DNA of 64,000 bases from CAZUAQ01 sp964618455 (GCA_964618455.1 CAZUAQ010000011.1:62001-126000); one strand, 5' to 3'; positions 32,992-41,691 are shown, counted from the stretch's first letter. Translations and numbers: made by a program. Notes: a model not told the origin generated them from the sequence alone.

Positions 32992-33962
32992 GGCCGCTTC
33001 TCCTCTTCGGAAGAACCGGGCGCAGGCGGATCGTGACCGAGCAAGGCCGCGACCTCCTCGGGGGAGAGGTGGACGTTTCCCAGGGGAACGGTTTCGCTTT
33101 CCATGGAGTGATCGGCCGAGGAGGAGGGCCCACCGGATTCGAACGGATGTCGATCATGTCCCGGCGACGATTGAGCCGGAGAGGATTCCGGAGGCCTGGT
33201 CTGCGCGGAGGGCGGAGTGCGTTGGGGTCTTCGTGGACTGGGGGACCAGGGGACGGAAATCTCATCGCCGGAGCGGCCGGCACCGGAGGCAGGAGCCCGT
33301 TGCGTTGTCGATTGCGGGTAGGGATCATGAATGGCATCCGGTGATCCCGGAGTCGGTTGCTGCGATGGCATCTCCGCCGGTCCACTTCCTTGATCCGACT
33401 TCAAAACATCATCGTGGACCTCGGTTGATGGATCGGCAAGAGGCACGAGCCGCATTGATTCGGTGTTTGCGTGGGTGCCGGCGGAAGAATGTGTCGATCC
33501 TGGAGCGTTCGTCGGCGGATTCGCCACGTCCCGTGAACCGGATGTCGATCGCGATGCTCCCGCCATGATTCCTGCAGTGGAAACGTCGCCGGTGGCGTTG
33601 AGGTCGACGAGCACCGCTTCCTCGAGGAGGTCAAGATCGAGAGGGCGCGCGCCACGTTTGCAGGCGGAGTCGACTTTGGCCTGTTGATGCGGTGGGCCGT
33701 GAACGAAAAGGAGCGCGTCGCGGCAAAGATTCTCGGCGTGCGAGAAGAACTCCATCTCGCTCCAATCGATCGCGGGCATGCTGACGAGAATGACGGCGGG
33801 GCGGAGTCCCCGGGCGAGCAGGGCGGTAGCCTCGTACGGATTCGAAGAGGCAATGGCCGGATTCTCAGGCCGGCTCAGCCATTCCTGAACGTCATTTGGG
33901 AATTCCCCCACAGACCCGGCCATGTAGAGAATCCGCGAGGCCTTGAACCGGTTCACTGGCAT
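32988..33962 (-). CDS. Pseudo-receiver protein with disordered region and terminal LSPEEVAALLG peptide
   Basis: 324 residues. Residues 1-125 look like a receiver fold (ASRILYMAGSVGEFPNDVQEWL, RPAVILVSMPAIDWSE, DALLFVHGPPHQQAKV) but lack the usual acidic pair and phosphorylation pattern. About 170 residues of Pro/Ser/Thr-rich, probably disordered sequence follow. Near the C-terminus is NVHLSPEEVAALLG, similar to the LSQ-x-EIDALL docking peptide of FliM. A GAGGA Shine-Dalgarno precedes the start. It heads the operon with the diguanylate cyclase (ATGA overlap). A scaffold or adaptor role in c-di-GMP or chemotaxis signalling is inferred only. Confidence 0.7.
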   Translation of the reverse strand: MPVNRFKASRILYMAGSVGEFPNDVQEWLSRPENPAIASSNPYEATALLARGLRPAVILVSMPAIDWSEMEFFSHAENLCRDALLFVHGPPHQQAKVDSACKRGARPLDLDLLEEAVLVDLNATGDVSTAGIMAGASRSTSGSRDVANPPTNAPGSTHSSAGTHANTESMRLVPLADPSTEVHDDVLKSDQGSGPAEMPSQQPTPGSPDAIHDPYPQSTTQRAPASGAGRSGDEISVPWSPSPRRPQRTPPSAQTRPPESSPAQSSPGHDRHPFESGGPSSSADHSMESETVPLGNVHLSPEEVAALLGHDPPAPGSSEEEKRP

Positions 33963-33980
33963 GCGGATTCCTCACTCGGT

Positions 33981-34009
33981 TTGTCAGTTCAACCTATCTC
34001 TGCTAAATA
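33981..34009 (+). promoter_or_regulatory. Probable dacB promoter
   Basis: TTGTCA (33981-33986), a 17-base spacer and TAAATA (34004-34009) lie in the AT-richer divergent region between the pseudo-receiver gene and dacB. Transcription would start about 70 bases before the dacB ATG. The -35 is good and the -10 weak. Confidence 0.35.
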
Positions 34010-34083
34010 GTCTAAGCTTCCCTCGTGAGGTGGTCAATGCGCTGGTATCAGATAAGACAGGAAAGCGGTCGGAAGGTTTGCGT

Positions 34084-35559
34084 ATGAGTGGCTCCGGATT
34101 GGTTCGGTCGTGGCTGTTGATTCTCGCCTTATCGGTTCCGGCGTGGACGGAAGCTTCCGAGCCCGAAGATCTCGCTCGGAAGATCGACGCGCTGCGTACG
34201 CAGCCTGCATTAGGGAAGATGGTCTGCGGGATTCGCGTCGAACAGGTCCACCCCGTTCACCAGCTTGTTTACGAACATGCCGCGGACAAGCCTCTCAAGC
34301 CCGCCAGCAATATGAAGATTCTGACCTCAGCGGCGGCCATTGATATCCTGGGTCGTGATTTCAAGTACCGCACGCTCCTTGCCCAGCGTGGCAAAGATCT
34401 GATCGTTATCGGAGCGGGAGACCCCTCGATCGGGGACCCGCGCATGGCCGATCGGGCCGACGAGTCGATCACCGCCTTGTTTCATCATTGGGCGGACGTG
34501 CTGGAAGCGATGGGTGTCAAGCAGGTGCCGGGCGATCTGATTTTCGACGATTTCATCTTCGAACAGACGCACATTCATCCAAGCTGGCATCGCTTCAACC
34601 TGGAAAGCTGGTACGCGGCGCCCGTGGGCGGATTGAACTTCAACGACAACTGCGTGGATGTCGTGGCAAAGCCGGCGTCCAAGATCGGCACGCGGGCGGA
34701 GGTGACCCTCGTCCCGAACACACCCTGGGCCAAGTTGGAGAATCGAACCTCGACGGCGGCGAAGGGTCACCCGACGGTGACGCGCAGGGGTGACGGTCCG
34801 TTCACCGTGCAAGTCAAGGGGCCGGTGTCGACACCCAACTCGCGCGAGAATCCGATTTCGATTGCCGTGATCGACCCCGGCGCTTTCTTTGCCAGCACCT
34901 TTCGCACCGTGCTGGCGGCGAGGGGGATTCGGGTGGTCGGCGAGAACCGGAGGGAACGGGTTCGCGGTGAGGATGGTCTGCTACCGAAGGATGTTCGCGT
35001 CCTCGCCTCCCATGAACGACCACTCGGTGATTTGTTGTGGCGCACGAACAAGAGCAGCATGAATCTGTTCGCGGAAGCCATCTTCAAGAGTCTGGGGGCT
35101 TACGGCCTGGACCGGGGAAGGATACGCACCGGGACGAATGAGTCGGGGCGCAACGCGTTGAAGCGATTTCTCGATCGCCGGGGAATTGACGACGAGGGCT
35201 GTGTCTTCGATGACGGCTCGGGATTGAGTCACGAGAACCGCTGCACCGCCGCGATCATCACCTCTGTGCTCACCCTGCTGGACGCGCGGCCCGATCGCGA
35301 TGCGTGGTGGGAGGATCTGGCAGTGCCCGGCGAAAAGGTCGGCACGTTACGTAATCGCCTGGAGGGATTCGAAGCGGCCGTGCGGGCCAAGACCGGGACA
35401 ATCAGCGGCGTGAGCGCGCTGAGCGGCTACGTGCTCGGGCCGCAGGGGGAGCGCTATGCGTTCAGCGTCCTCTGCAATGACACACATCGCGCCAAAGGCG
35501 GAACCTCCGCCGCCAAGAAACTTCAGGACGACATCGTGAAGCTGCTTGCAGGTGAATAG
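34084..35559 (+). CDS. dacB: D-alanyl-D-alanine carboxypeptidase/endopeptidase, PBP4 type
   Basis: 491 residues from the ATG preceded by GGAAGG with a seven-base gap; the resulting N-terminus is a signal peptide (VRSWLLILALSVPAWTEA). The three penicillin-binding motifs are present: S75-N-M-K78 in KPASNMKILT, S325-M-N327 in NKSSMNLFAE and K436-T-G in AKTGTISGVSALSGY. The large insert between the first two motifs is as in PBP4. The enzyme trims or cleaves peptidoglycan cross-links in the periplasm. With murA it argues for a murein wall. The gene is divergent from the c-di-GMP operon and has no partner. Confidence 0.94.
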   Translation: MSGSGLVRSWLLILALSVPAWTEASEPEDLARKIDALRTQPALGKMVCGIRVEQVHPVHQLVYEHAADKPLKPASNMKILTSAAAIDILGRDFKYRTLLAQRGKDLIVIGAGDPSIGDPRMADRADESITALFHHWADVLEAMGVKQVPGDLIFDDFIFEQTHIHPSWHRFNLESWYAAPVGGLNFNDNCVDVVAKPASKIGTRAEVTLVPNTPWAKLENRTSTAAKGHPTVTRRGDGPFTVQVKGPVSTPNSRENPISIAVIDPGAFFASTFRTVLAARGIRVVGENRRERVRGEDGLLPKDVRVLASHERPLGDLLWRTNKSSMNLFAEAIFKSLGAYGLDRGRIRTGTNESGRNALKRFLDRRGIDDEGCVFDDGSGLSHENRCTAAIITSVLTLLDARPDRDAWWEDLAVPGEKVGTLRNRLEGFEAAVRAKTGTISGVSALSGYVLGPQGERYAFSVLCNDTHRAKGGTSAAKKLQDDIVKLLAGE

Positions 35560-36322
35560 AGTTACCATTGCCACCTCCCTCCCCCTGACACGAATGTTGG
35601 AACACGGCTTGCTCGTTGCCATGGCCTTTTCGGCGCCCCTTCTGATGCCATCATGCCCTAAACCGCAGTTTCAAAATATCGGACGAAATTGTAATCGTCC
35701 GCACCAGTGATGATGGTGTAAGGTATATACGAGGAGAAAAGCTCCTGGAGACCCATGGGAAGCAATCCCCCTTTATGGAAGGGGCACGGCCATTGGCGCA
35801 CTCCAGGTTAGCCTCAACCCATTCCCGGTACTGGGAGCGAGATCGGTGGAATCGAGGCGATTCCGCGAATTACTTCGCGGAACCGTTCGGGGAAGATTCC
35901 GCGCGCCGGTCTCGACCGGCCCGGCGGAAGACTCAGAGTCTGACGTCGGGTTTGGTCGTTGTGGCCTCTCTCCACTTGCAGATGAGCAATCCCCATCGAA
36001 GAACGGAGATGCCGAGGTTGTGAATTATCGGACGGGCCCTCGGGCGCGACGGTTCCCCGCCAGGCTAGCGATGCGCGCTCAAACCGATACGCAGTTGCAA
36101 ACCGACGTTGGCCCATCCTTCGAAAATATCTAGAGTTACAGTTTTGCCCCGTCATTTTCGGAAACACCAAGATTCCCTGTTTTCGGACGGTGATCACTCA
36201 TCTTTTGCGTCGTCTTCTGCCGACACAGAAGGAACCTCGACACATTCTTGCACAGCAGGTGTGTCGGCGATCCGTCATGGGTCGGCGGTGGTCAGGATGA
36301 CCAAAAAGTGGTGAGGCTCAGG
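35560..36322 (+). other. Gene-free region rich in perfect hairpins
   Basis: About 760 bases without a supportable gene. Between 35732 and 35941 the plus strand shows consecutive perfect stems: AGGAG/CTCCT (35732-35746), CCTGGAG/CTCCAGG (35744-35750 with 35801-35807), CCCCTT/AAGGGG (35768-35784), GGAATCG/CGATTCC (35848-35864), TTCCGCGAA/TTCGCGGAA (35861-35882), GCCGGT-CTCG-ACCGGC (35905-35920) and AGACT/AGTCT (35929-35941). Some are mutually exclusive. An 18-codon reading frame (35755-35811) with GGAG in front lies inside the second stem. This may be a structured RNA or a leader of the flagellar cluster. The rest of the interval shows nothing identifiable. Confidence 0.35.
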
Positions 36323-38758
36323 ATGAGCGACGAACAGGACCGGGCACCAACCTTATACGAGCAATTGACGGGACGGTGGCAGATCCCGTTGCTGATTGTG
36401 GCGTTCGCCAGTCTCGGTCTGGCCATCTATAGCCTGCGCCCGGTGAAAGCCCCGCCCACTTTCGATGAACTCTACGCTCAGGTCGTGGAACTCTACGAAG
36501 CGGATCTGCTTCCGGAAGCGAGTCGTCGGGCGGAGGAATTGCTCCTTGATCCTGAGCGGACGCCGGAAGAGCGTCGACGCCTGAAGGGACTGCTTGCGCA
36601 AATCATCTATACCCACGAACTTGACAACAGTGTGCACGGTGTGACGAATGCGGAGAGCATTCTGAAGCGTTCGGCCGAATCGCTGGGTGAGGGGGAGTCT
36701 TTCGAGGCCGACGCGCACGTGATGCGCGCTCACGCATTCGAGTGGCTGCGCCGCCCGGAGGACGCGTTGCGTGAATACCGCCAGGCGGTCGAGAAAGGTG
36801 TGGTGGAGAGTTGGGCGGTACGCCGGCGCATAATCGAAATCCTGCGTGCCGTGGGTGGCGCGAATGCCGAGCAGTTGCATGCGCTCTACGACGAGTTTCT
36901 CGAGGGAGAGGGCGTCTCGGATTCCCTTCGTTACTGGGCGACGAAACAGAAGGTGGAACTGTACGGACTCGAGGGCAAGCCGGAACAGGCCGAAGCGCTT
37001 CTCGAGGCACAGGCGGAGTACTTCCGCCGATCTCAGCAGCGCGATGCATTCGAGTTCCTGCAGGCATTGAGCTGGTACCAGCTTGAGCGATGGGATGAGG
37101 CGGAGCGTCTGGTGCGCACGCTGCGGGATCGGCTCGTGCCTGGCGACGAGTTGTATCCCGGCGTGACCTGGTTGATGGCGCGACTGATGCAGGCACAGGA
37201 ATCCCCTGAGTACGCCCTTGGCCTGTACGAGGAGGTTCTGGAGGAGACCACGGGCGGTCCGTACCACACCGCCTCGATGCTGGGCAGAGCGGAGACGATG
37301 GCGGCGCTGCGGATGTTCGACGCCTCGGCCGAGGCCTACGAGAAGACCATCCAGTTGGCCGGTGACGACCCCTACGGTTCGCTGGTGGACCTCGTACTCA
37401 TACGCGAGTCGACGCTGGCGTGGTATCGCGCCTTGCTGGCGGAGGGGCTCGGCGAGCAGTCGCTGGCATTCCTGACCCTTTCGAATCGCCTCGTCCCGCC
37501 GGCCAATCACGAAATGCGTGCCCTTTATGCCAAGCGCTTGGCGGATCTGTACTTCAGCCTTGGGCGGGCGGCCCTGGAAGAGAGCGTCGATGCACCCCGA
37601 GCTGCATCATCCAAGGCGGAAATCGCGGCTCGTGCTCGGGCGTATCTGGCCCAGGCAGGAGAGCATTACCTCGAACTCGCCAAGCTGACGTCGCTGGACG
37701 GCCAGCGTTCTTCTGAGGCAGTCTGGCAGGCGGCGGATGCCTTTGATGCGGCAGGCGAGCGGGCGCGGACGGCCAAGGTGCTCGAGGCTTTTGTCCGTGA
37801 ACGGCCGGCCGATCCTCGAACGCCGCGCGCCCTGTTTCGACTCGGCCAGACGTACCAGGCGGCCGGGGAGTACGAGCAGGCGATCGAGCGATACCTGCAG
37901 ACCACGCGCGCTTTCGCCACCACTCCATCGGCAGCGGCATCACTGGTGCCGATGGCGGATTGCTACGCCCAGTTGGGGGAGGACTCGAAAGCGATCGAAA
38001 CGCTGCTGCGCATCGTAGAGCGCAAGCCGGAAGACCCGATTGGAGAGATTGTGCCCATTGCCCGTGAGTATCGCGATGCGTTGTTCCGGCTGGGCGATTT
38101 GTATCGCAAGGTGGGCGAATACGAGAAGTCGATCGTCCGTTACGAGGAGGTCATCAAGCGGTACGAGAACGACCCTCGTACGAATCGTGCCTACTTCATG
38201 CTTGCCGAGGGATATCGATTGAGTGCCGCCGATATCCGTGAGGCGATCGGCAGAAAGGAAAACGTGGCTTATGTGGACGATCTTCGCGACAAGTATCGCC
38301 AGCGGCTGATGAAGGCACATCGTCTTTACTCAGAAGTGATTGATCGTTTTGAGAAGAGACCGGAGTCACAATGGACGCGGCTCGAGCGGTTGTACGTCAA
38401 GCTGAGCCACTTTGCGCGGGCCGACGCACTGTTCGATCTCTCGCAGACGGAATTCTCCTCGGACCGGTCGATGCTCTCGGAGGCGGTCGAAGCGTATGAC
38501 CGCGCTGCGGGGGTCTACCAGAATGATCCGATGGCGATGTCCGCCTACGTTCAGATCATCAACGGCTACCTGCGCCTGGGCGACGTGGACAAGGCTCGCA
38601 TGATGCTGGAACGCGCGCGGTGGGTGCTGGAGCGTATCGATGATGATGCCTTTGCCGCCTACGCGCCCCGGGAGGATCGCGCGTACTGGGAGTCCTACTG
38701 GGACTGGCTGGCGGAGACACCGATTTTCTCGCCGGAATTGCGGGCGGCGGCAAGCTGA
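36323..38758 (+). CDS. Membrane-anchored tetratricopeptide-repeat protein
   Basis: 811 residues from the ATG preceded by GAGG. A short cytoplasmic start and one transmembrane helix (WQIPLLIVAFASLGLAIYSL, about residues 20-39) are followed by some 750 residues of TPR-like helix pairs. Examples are FDELYAQVVELYEADLLPEASRRAEELL, DALREYRQAVEKG, ALFRLGQTYQAAGEYEQAIERYLQ and YEKSIVRYEEVIKRYENDPRTNRAYFMLAEGY. The bulk is probably periplasmic, acting as a protein-protein scaffold. It lies 48 bases upstream of flgN on the same strand and so may be the first gene of the flagellar cluster. No homology to a named flagellar protein is recognised. Confidence 0.82.
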   Translation: MSDEQDRAPTLYEQLTGRWQIPLLIVAFASLGLAIYSLRPVKAPPTFDELYAQVVELYEADLLPEASRRAEELLLDPERTPEERRRLKGLLAQIIYTHELDNSVHGVTNAESILKRSAESLGEGESFEADAHVMRAHAFEWLRRPEDALREYRQAVEKGVVESWAVRRRIIEILRAVGGANAEQLHALYDEFLEGEGVSDSLRYWATKQKVELYGLEGKPEQAEALLEAQAEYFRRSQQRDAFEFLQALSWYQLERWDEAERLVRTLRDRLVPGDELYPGVTWLMARLMQAQESPEYALGLYEEVLEETTGGPYHTASMLGRAETMAALRMFDASAEAYEKTIQLAGDDPYGSLVDLVLIRESTLAWYRALLAEGLGEQSLAFLTLSNRLVPPANHEMRALYAKRLADLYFSLGRAALEESVDAPRAASSKAEIAARARAYLAQAGEHYLELAKLTSLDGQRSSEAVWQAADAFDAAGERARTAKVLEAFVRERPADPRTPRALFRLGQTYQAAGEYEQAIERYLQTTRAFATTPSAAASLVPMADCYAQLGEDSKAIETLLRIVERKPEDPIGEIVPIAREYRDALFRLGDLYRKVGEYEKSIVRYEEVIKRYENDPRTNRAYFMLAEGYRLSAADIREAIGRKENVAYVDDLRDKYRQRLMKAHRLYSEVIDRFEKRPESQWTRLERLYVKLSHFARADALFDLSQTEFSSDRSMLSEAVEAYDRAAGVYQNDPMAMSAYVQIINGYLRLGDVDKARMMLERARWVLERIDDDAFAAYAPREDRAYWESYWDWLAETPIFSPELRAAAS

Positions 38759-38806
38759 TGCAGTGACGAGGTGAACACGAGCACCGGGAAGGACGACAGG
38801 TGTGAC

Positions 38807-39286
38807 ATGAGTGATCGAAACGAAACGCAATCCACCGCGAACGCGGAAACACAGCAGATCGTCAAGCTGTTAACGGCCCAGCGCGACCTGTATGGCTTGC
38901 TGGGGCGTCTGGCGGACCGGCAGCGCTCGCTGATTACCGGTAATGACTCAGAAAAACTGTTGAAGGTGCTGGCTGAACGCCAGAAGGTCATCACGGCGCT
39001 GGGGCAGGTCACGGAAGCGCTCAAGCCTTATCAGCAGCGTTGGCAGGAGATCCGGGGGCGCATGTCAAGCGTGGATCTGTCGGTGGTGGACGAGCTGGTG
39101 GCGGAGTTGCAGAAGCGACTGGCGTCGATCATCGCCAAGGATGAGGCGGACGTTCAGCTTCTGGCCGCGCGGAAGGAGACTGCGGCGGAGGACTTGAAAA
39201 GCATCAAGCGAAACCGGGAGGCGGGGGCGGCTTATGCCGCATCGGCGAGCGGGGCGGCGACGGGCACGGAATGGGCGGACTCATGA
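38807..39286 (+). CDS. flgN: FlgN-like flagellar export chaperone
   Basis: 159 residues, all helical. The family pattern is visible in IVKLLTAQRDLYGLLGRLADRQRSLITGNDSEKLLKVLAERQKVITAL, with a long coiled coil (ELVAELQKRLASIIAKDEADVQLL) and an Ala-rich tail. FlgN keeps the hook-filament junction proteins FlgK and FlgL unfolded and delivers them to the export gate. Those genes are not in this window. The start was taken at MSDRNETQ, after AGG. The stop overlaps the start of the kinase gene (ATGA). Confidence 0.75.
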   Translation: MSDRNETQSTANAETQQIVKLLTAQRDLYGLLGRLADRQRSLITGNDSEKLLKVLAERQKVITALGQVTEALKPYQQRWQEIRGRMSSVDLSVVDELVAELQKRLASIIAKDEADVQLLAARKETAAEDLKSIKRNREAGAAYAASASGAATGTEWADS

Positions 39287-40182
39287 CCACGGTACGCACG
39301 GACATCACCGACCGCGAGCGCGAGCTGGGCGCGATTATCCACGCGTACAACGAGGTGACGGATCGCCTCAAGCAGTCGCACGAGCTGCTGACCTCGGAGG
39401 TCGGCCGATTGCGTGAAGAGCTGGCCCGCAAGAATCGCGAGTTGCGAAGGCGCGAGCGCCTGGCGGCACTGGGCGAAATGGCGGCGGGGCTCGCGCACGA
39501 GATACGCAATCCGCTGGGCGGCATCCGGGTTTTCGCGTCGCTTCTGGAGCAGGATCTGGGCGATCGACCGGACGCGTGCCGACTGGTCCGGAAGATCGAT
39601 CGCGGCGTGCTGCGATTGGAGAAAATCGTGACGGACATCCTGGAATTCGGTCGTCCGGCGCAGCCGAATCCCGGGCGCGTGGATGTGCTCCGCCTGATGC
39701 AGGAAACGGCTGAACTGGCGCGGTCGACGTCTGGAGAGGACGTGGATGTCGAGGTGCGAAGTGATGAAACGGAAATGCAATTCATGACCGACGGGGCGAT
39801 GTTGCAACGCGCGCTGCTGAACCTGGTGCGCAACGCCATGGAGGCATCGGCGTCCTCATCACCACCGGGCTGTGTGATGCTGGAGGCGGGCCGGGCCGGA
39901 GAGCATGGATGGCAGGTGCGCGTGCTGGACGACGGGCCGGGTATTGCCCGCGAGGACATGGACCGCATCTTCAACCCGTTCTTCACGCGCAAGGACACGG
40001 GGACGGGACTGGGGCTGGCGATCGTTCACCAGATCGTGGTGTCGCTAGGCGGTCAGATCAAAGCCGGGAATCGGCGGGAAGGCGGGGCGGTCTTTACGAT
40101 CGTGCTGCCTTCGGACTGGAACGCGAACGTGATCGACACTGATCCGGCAGGGCCGGTGATGTCCGAGATGCATGAGTCTTGA
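39283..40182 (+). CDS. Cytoplasmic sensor histidine kinase (FlrB/FlgS type)
   Basis: 299 residues with no transmembrane segment. A coiled-coil N-terminus (LLTSEVGRLREELARKNRELRRRERLAALGEMAAGL) leads to the H box LAHEIRNPLGGIRV (phospho-acceptor His72). The ATPase boxes follow: N (LNLVRNAMEAS), G1 (DDGPGIA), F and G2 (NPFFTRKDTGTGLGLAIVHQ). Soluble NtrB-like kinases adjoining a sigma54 activator within flagellar loci (FlrB, FleS, FlgS) sense assembly state and control the next class of genes. The start is coupled to flgN by ATGA; an ATG four codons upstream is possible. Confidence 0.9.
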   Translation: MTTVRTDITDRERELGAIIHAYNEVTDRLKQSHELLTSEVGRLREELARKNRELRRRERLAALGEMAAGLAHEIRNPLGGIRVFASLLEQDLGDRPDACRLVRKIDRGVLRLEKIVTDILEFGRPAQPNPGRVDVLRLMQETAELARSTSGEDVDVEVRSDETEMQFMTDGAMLQRALLNLVRNAMEASASSSPPGCVMLEAGRAGEHGWQVRVLDDGPGIAREDMDRIFNPFFTRKDTGTGLGLAIVHQIVVSLGGQIKAGNRREGGAVFTIVLPSDWNANVIDTDPAGPVMSEMHES

Positions 40183-40207
40183 TGAGAAGCAGGCAGGAGG
40201 TGGCCGT

Positions 40208-41587
40208 ATGGGCCGAGTGTGTGTGGTAGACGATGACGAGATGTTGCGCGAATCGGTGGCGGAAGCGCTTGGGCGCGATGATCACCACGTCACAACCTTC
40301 GCCGATCCCGTTGAGGCGTTGGAGGTGATCAAGGCCGATCGCTTCGATTGCATCGTGACGGACTTCAAGATGCCGGGCATGGATGGCGTGACGTTACTGC
40401 GTGAAGCCCGATCGGCGGGCTGCGAGGCCTCGGTGATCCTGATGACCGCCTTCGGCACGGTGAACTCGGCGGTTGAAGCGATGAAGCTTCGGGCATACGA
40501 CTACATACAGAAACCCTTCAACGCCGATCACATCTGCCTGCTGGTGGACCGGGCGATTCAGCACGCGGCGCTGCGCTCCGAGAACGAGGCCTTGCGGCGC
40601 TCGGTGGCCGACGGCGAAATCCGCGAGATGGTCGGCGAATCATTGACGATGTCACGTCTTCGCGAGATGTGCGAGCGTGTGGCTCAGAGCAACAACACGG
40701 TGCTGATCCAGGGGGAATCCGGTACAGGCAAGGAGATGATGGCGCGATCGATTCACCGGGCCTCCCCGCGCGCGGATCGACCGATGCTCTGCCTGAATTG
40801 CGCGGCGCTGTCCGCCAACCTTCTCGAAAGCGAACTGTTCGGACACGAACGCGGGGCATTCACGGGCGCGGATCGCATGCGGAAGGGGCGTTTCGAACTC
40901 GTGGACGGCGGGACATTGCTGCTGGATGAGATCAGCGAGATCCCGCTCTCGCTCCAGGCCAAGTTACTGCGTGTCCTTCAGGAGCAGCAGTTCGAGCGTG
41001 TCGGCAGCAGTGTGACGCGGCGGGTGGATGTCCGCGTGATCGCGACGACGAATCGGCGGCTGTCGGACTGGGTGCTGAAAAAGCGCTTCCGCGAGGATCT
41101 GTATTTTCGCTTGAACGTTCTCCCGGTGGAGGTACCGCCACTGCGCGAGCGCCGCGAAGACATCGCCCAGCTCACGGAGTACTTCCTGAAACGCGCGTCA
41201 CGCCGCACGGGCCGACCCATGCTGCGCGTGGATCACCGGGCGATGGAACTGTTCAAGCACTATGACTGGCCGGGCAATGTCCGCGAGTTGGAGAACCTCT
41301 GCGAGCGGGCTTCGGTGCTGGTGGTGGATGGCCTGCTGACAGCCGAGATGGTCGAGCCTTGGCTCGGGGGAATCGAGCGTGAGGAAACCCTCAGCGGCAA
41401 GCTCCGGCAGGGACATCTGCTCGAGGACATGGAACGTCACCTCATCGAGAAGACTCTGACCGAGTGTGGGGGGCATCGGGCGAAGACTGCGGAGCGATTG
41501 GGGATCGGTGTACGTACGCTCGGATTGAAATTGAAGCAGTGGCGCGAGGAGAAGCAGGCGAAGGAGTCGCTGGCCATGAGCGCCTGA
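40208..41587 (+). CDS. Sigma54-dependent response regulator (FlrC/FlgR type)
   Basis: 459 residues from the ATG seven bases after AGGAGG. Receiver domain at 1-120 (VVDDDE, phosphorylatable Asp52 in VTDFKMPGMDG, MTAFG, KPF). The AAA+ domain at 140-370 has Walker A GESGTGKE, the sigma54-contact loop GAFTGAD, Walker B GGTLLLDEI and the arginine-finger region RFREDLYFRLNVLPV. A Fis-type helix-turn-helix lies at the C-terminus (GGHRAKTAERLGIGVRTLGLKLKQW). It should activate sigma54 promoters of the flagellar genes when phosphorylated by the adjacent kinase. A candidate sigma54 site lies about 90 bases beyond its stop. Confidence 0.93.
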   Translation: MGRVCVVDDDEMLRESVAEALGRDDHHVTTFADPVEALEVIKADRFDCIVTDFKMPGMDGVTLLREARSAGCEASVILMTAFGTVNSAVEAMKLRAYDYIQKPFNADHICLLVDRAIQHAALRSENEALRRSVADGEIREMVGESLTMSRLREMCERVAQSNNTVLIQGESGTGKEMMARSIHRASPRADRPMLCLNCAALSANLLESELFGHERGAFTGADRMRKGRFELVDGGTLLLDEISEIPLSLQAKLLRVLQEQQFERVGSSVTRRVDVRVIATTNRRLSDWVLKKRFREDLYFRLNVLPVEVPPLRERREDIAQLTEYFLKRASRRTGRPMLRVDHRAMELFKHYDWPGNVRELENLCERASVLVVDGLLTAEMVEPWLGGIEREETLSGKLRQGHLLEDMERHLIEKTLTECGGHRAKTAERLGIGVRTLGLKLKQWREEKQAKESLAMSA

Positions 41588-41605
41588 TCGGCAGGAATTG
41601 CGCGT

Positions 41606-41624
41606 GGGCGCAAATTCTGCGCCC
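41606..41624 (+). terminator. Hairpin after the response regulator gene
   Basis: GGGCGCA (41606-41612) and TGCGCCC (41618-41624) form a perfect 7-bp stem with a five-base loop, 18 bases after the stop codon. No T tract follows (CGCGCTACCGATAATAAAA), so termination would be weak. It may separate the regulatory genes from the flgB operon. Confidence 0.35.
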
Positions 41625-41675
41625 GCGCTACCGATAATAAAACGGTTTCTGGCGTGGAGGGCCGCCACGGCGGCG

Positions 41676-41691
41676 TGGTCTATGAATTGCT
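41676..41691 (+). promoter_or_regulatory. Sigma54-type promoter candidate for flgB operon
   Basis: TGG-TCTATGAAT-TGCT has the invariant GG and GC dinucleotides spaced exactly ten bases apart, with the TTGC(A/T) -12 element intact. The -24 element TGGTC is one base off the TGGCA/TGGTA-type consensus. It would start transcription near 41702, 45 bases before the flgB ATG, and lies directly after the gene for a sigma54 activator. Confidence 0.45.

Noticed and set aside
35814..36197. 127-codon minus-strand frame in the gene-free region before the flagellar cluster
   Set aside because: No recognisable domain, no Shine-Dalgarno, and it overlaps the run of perfect hairpins.
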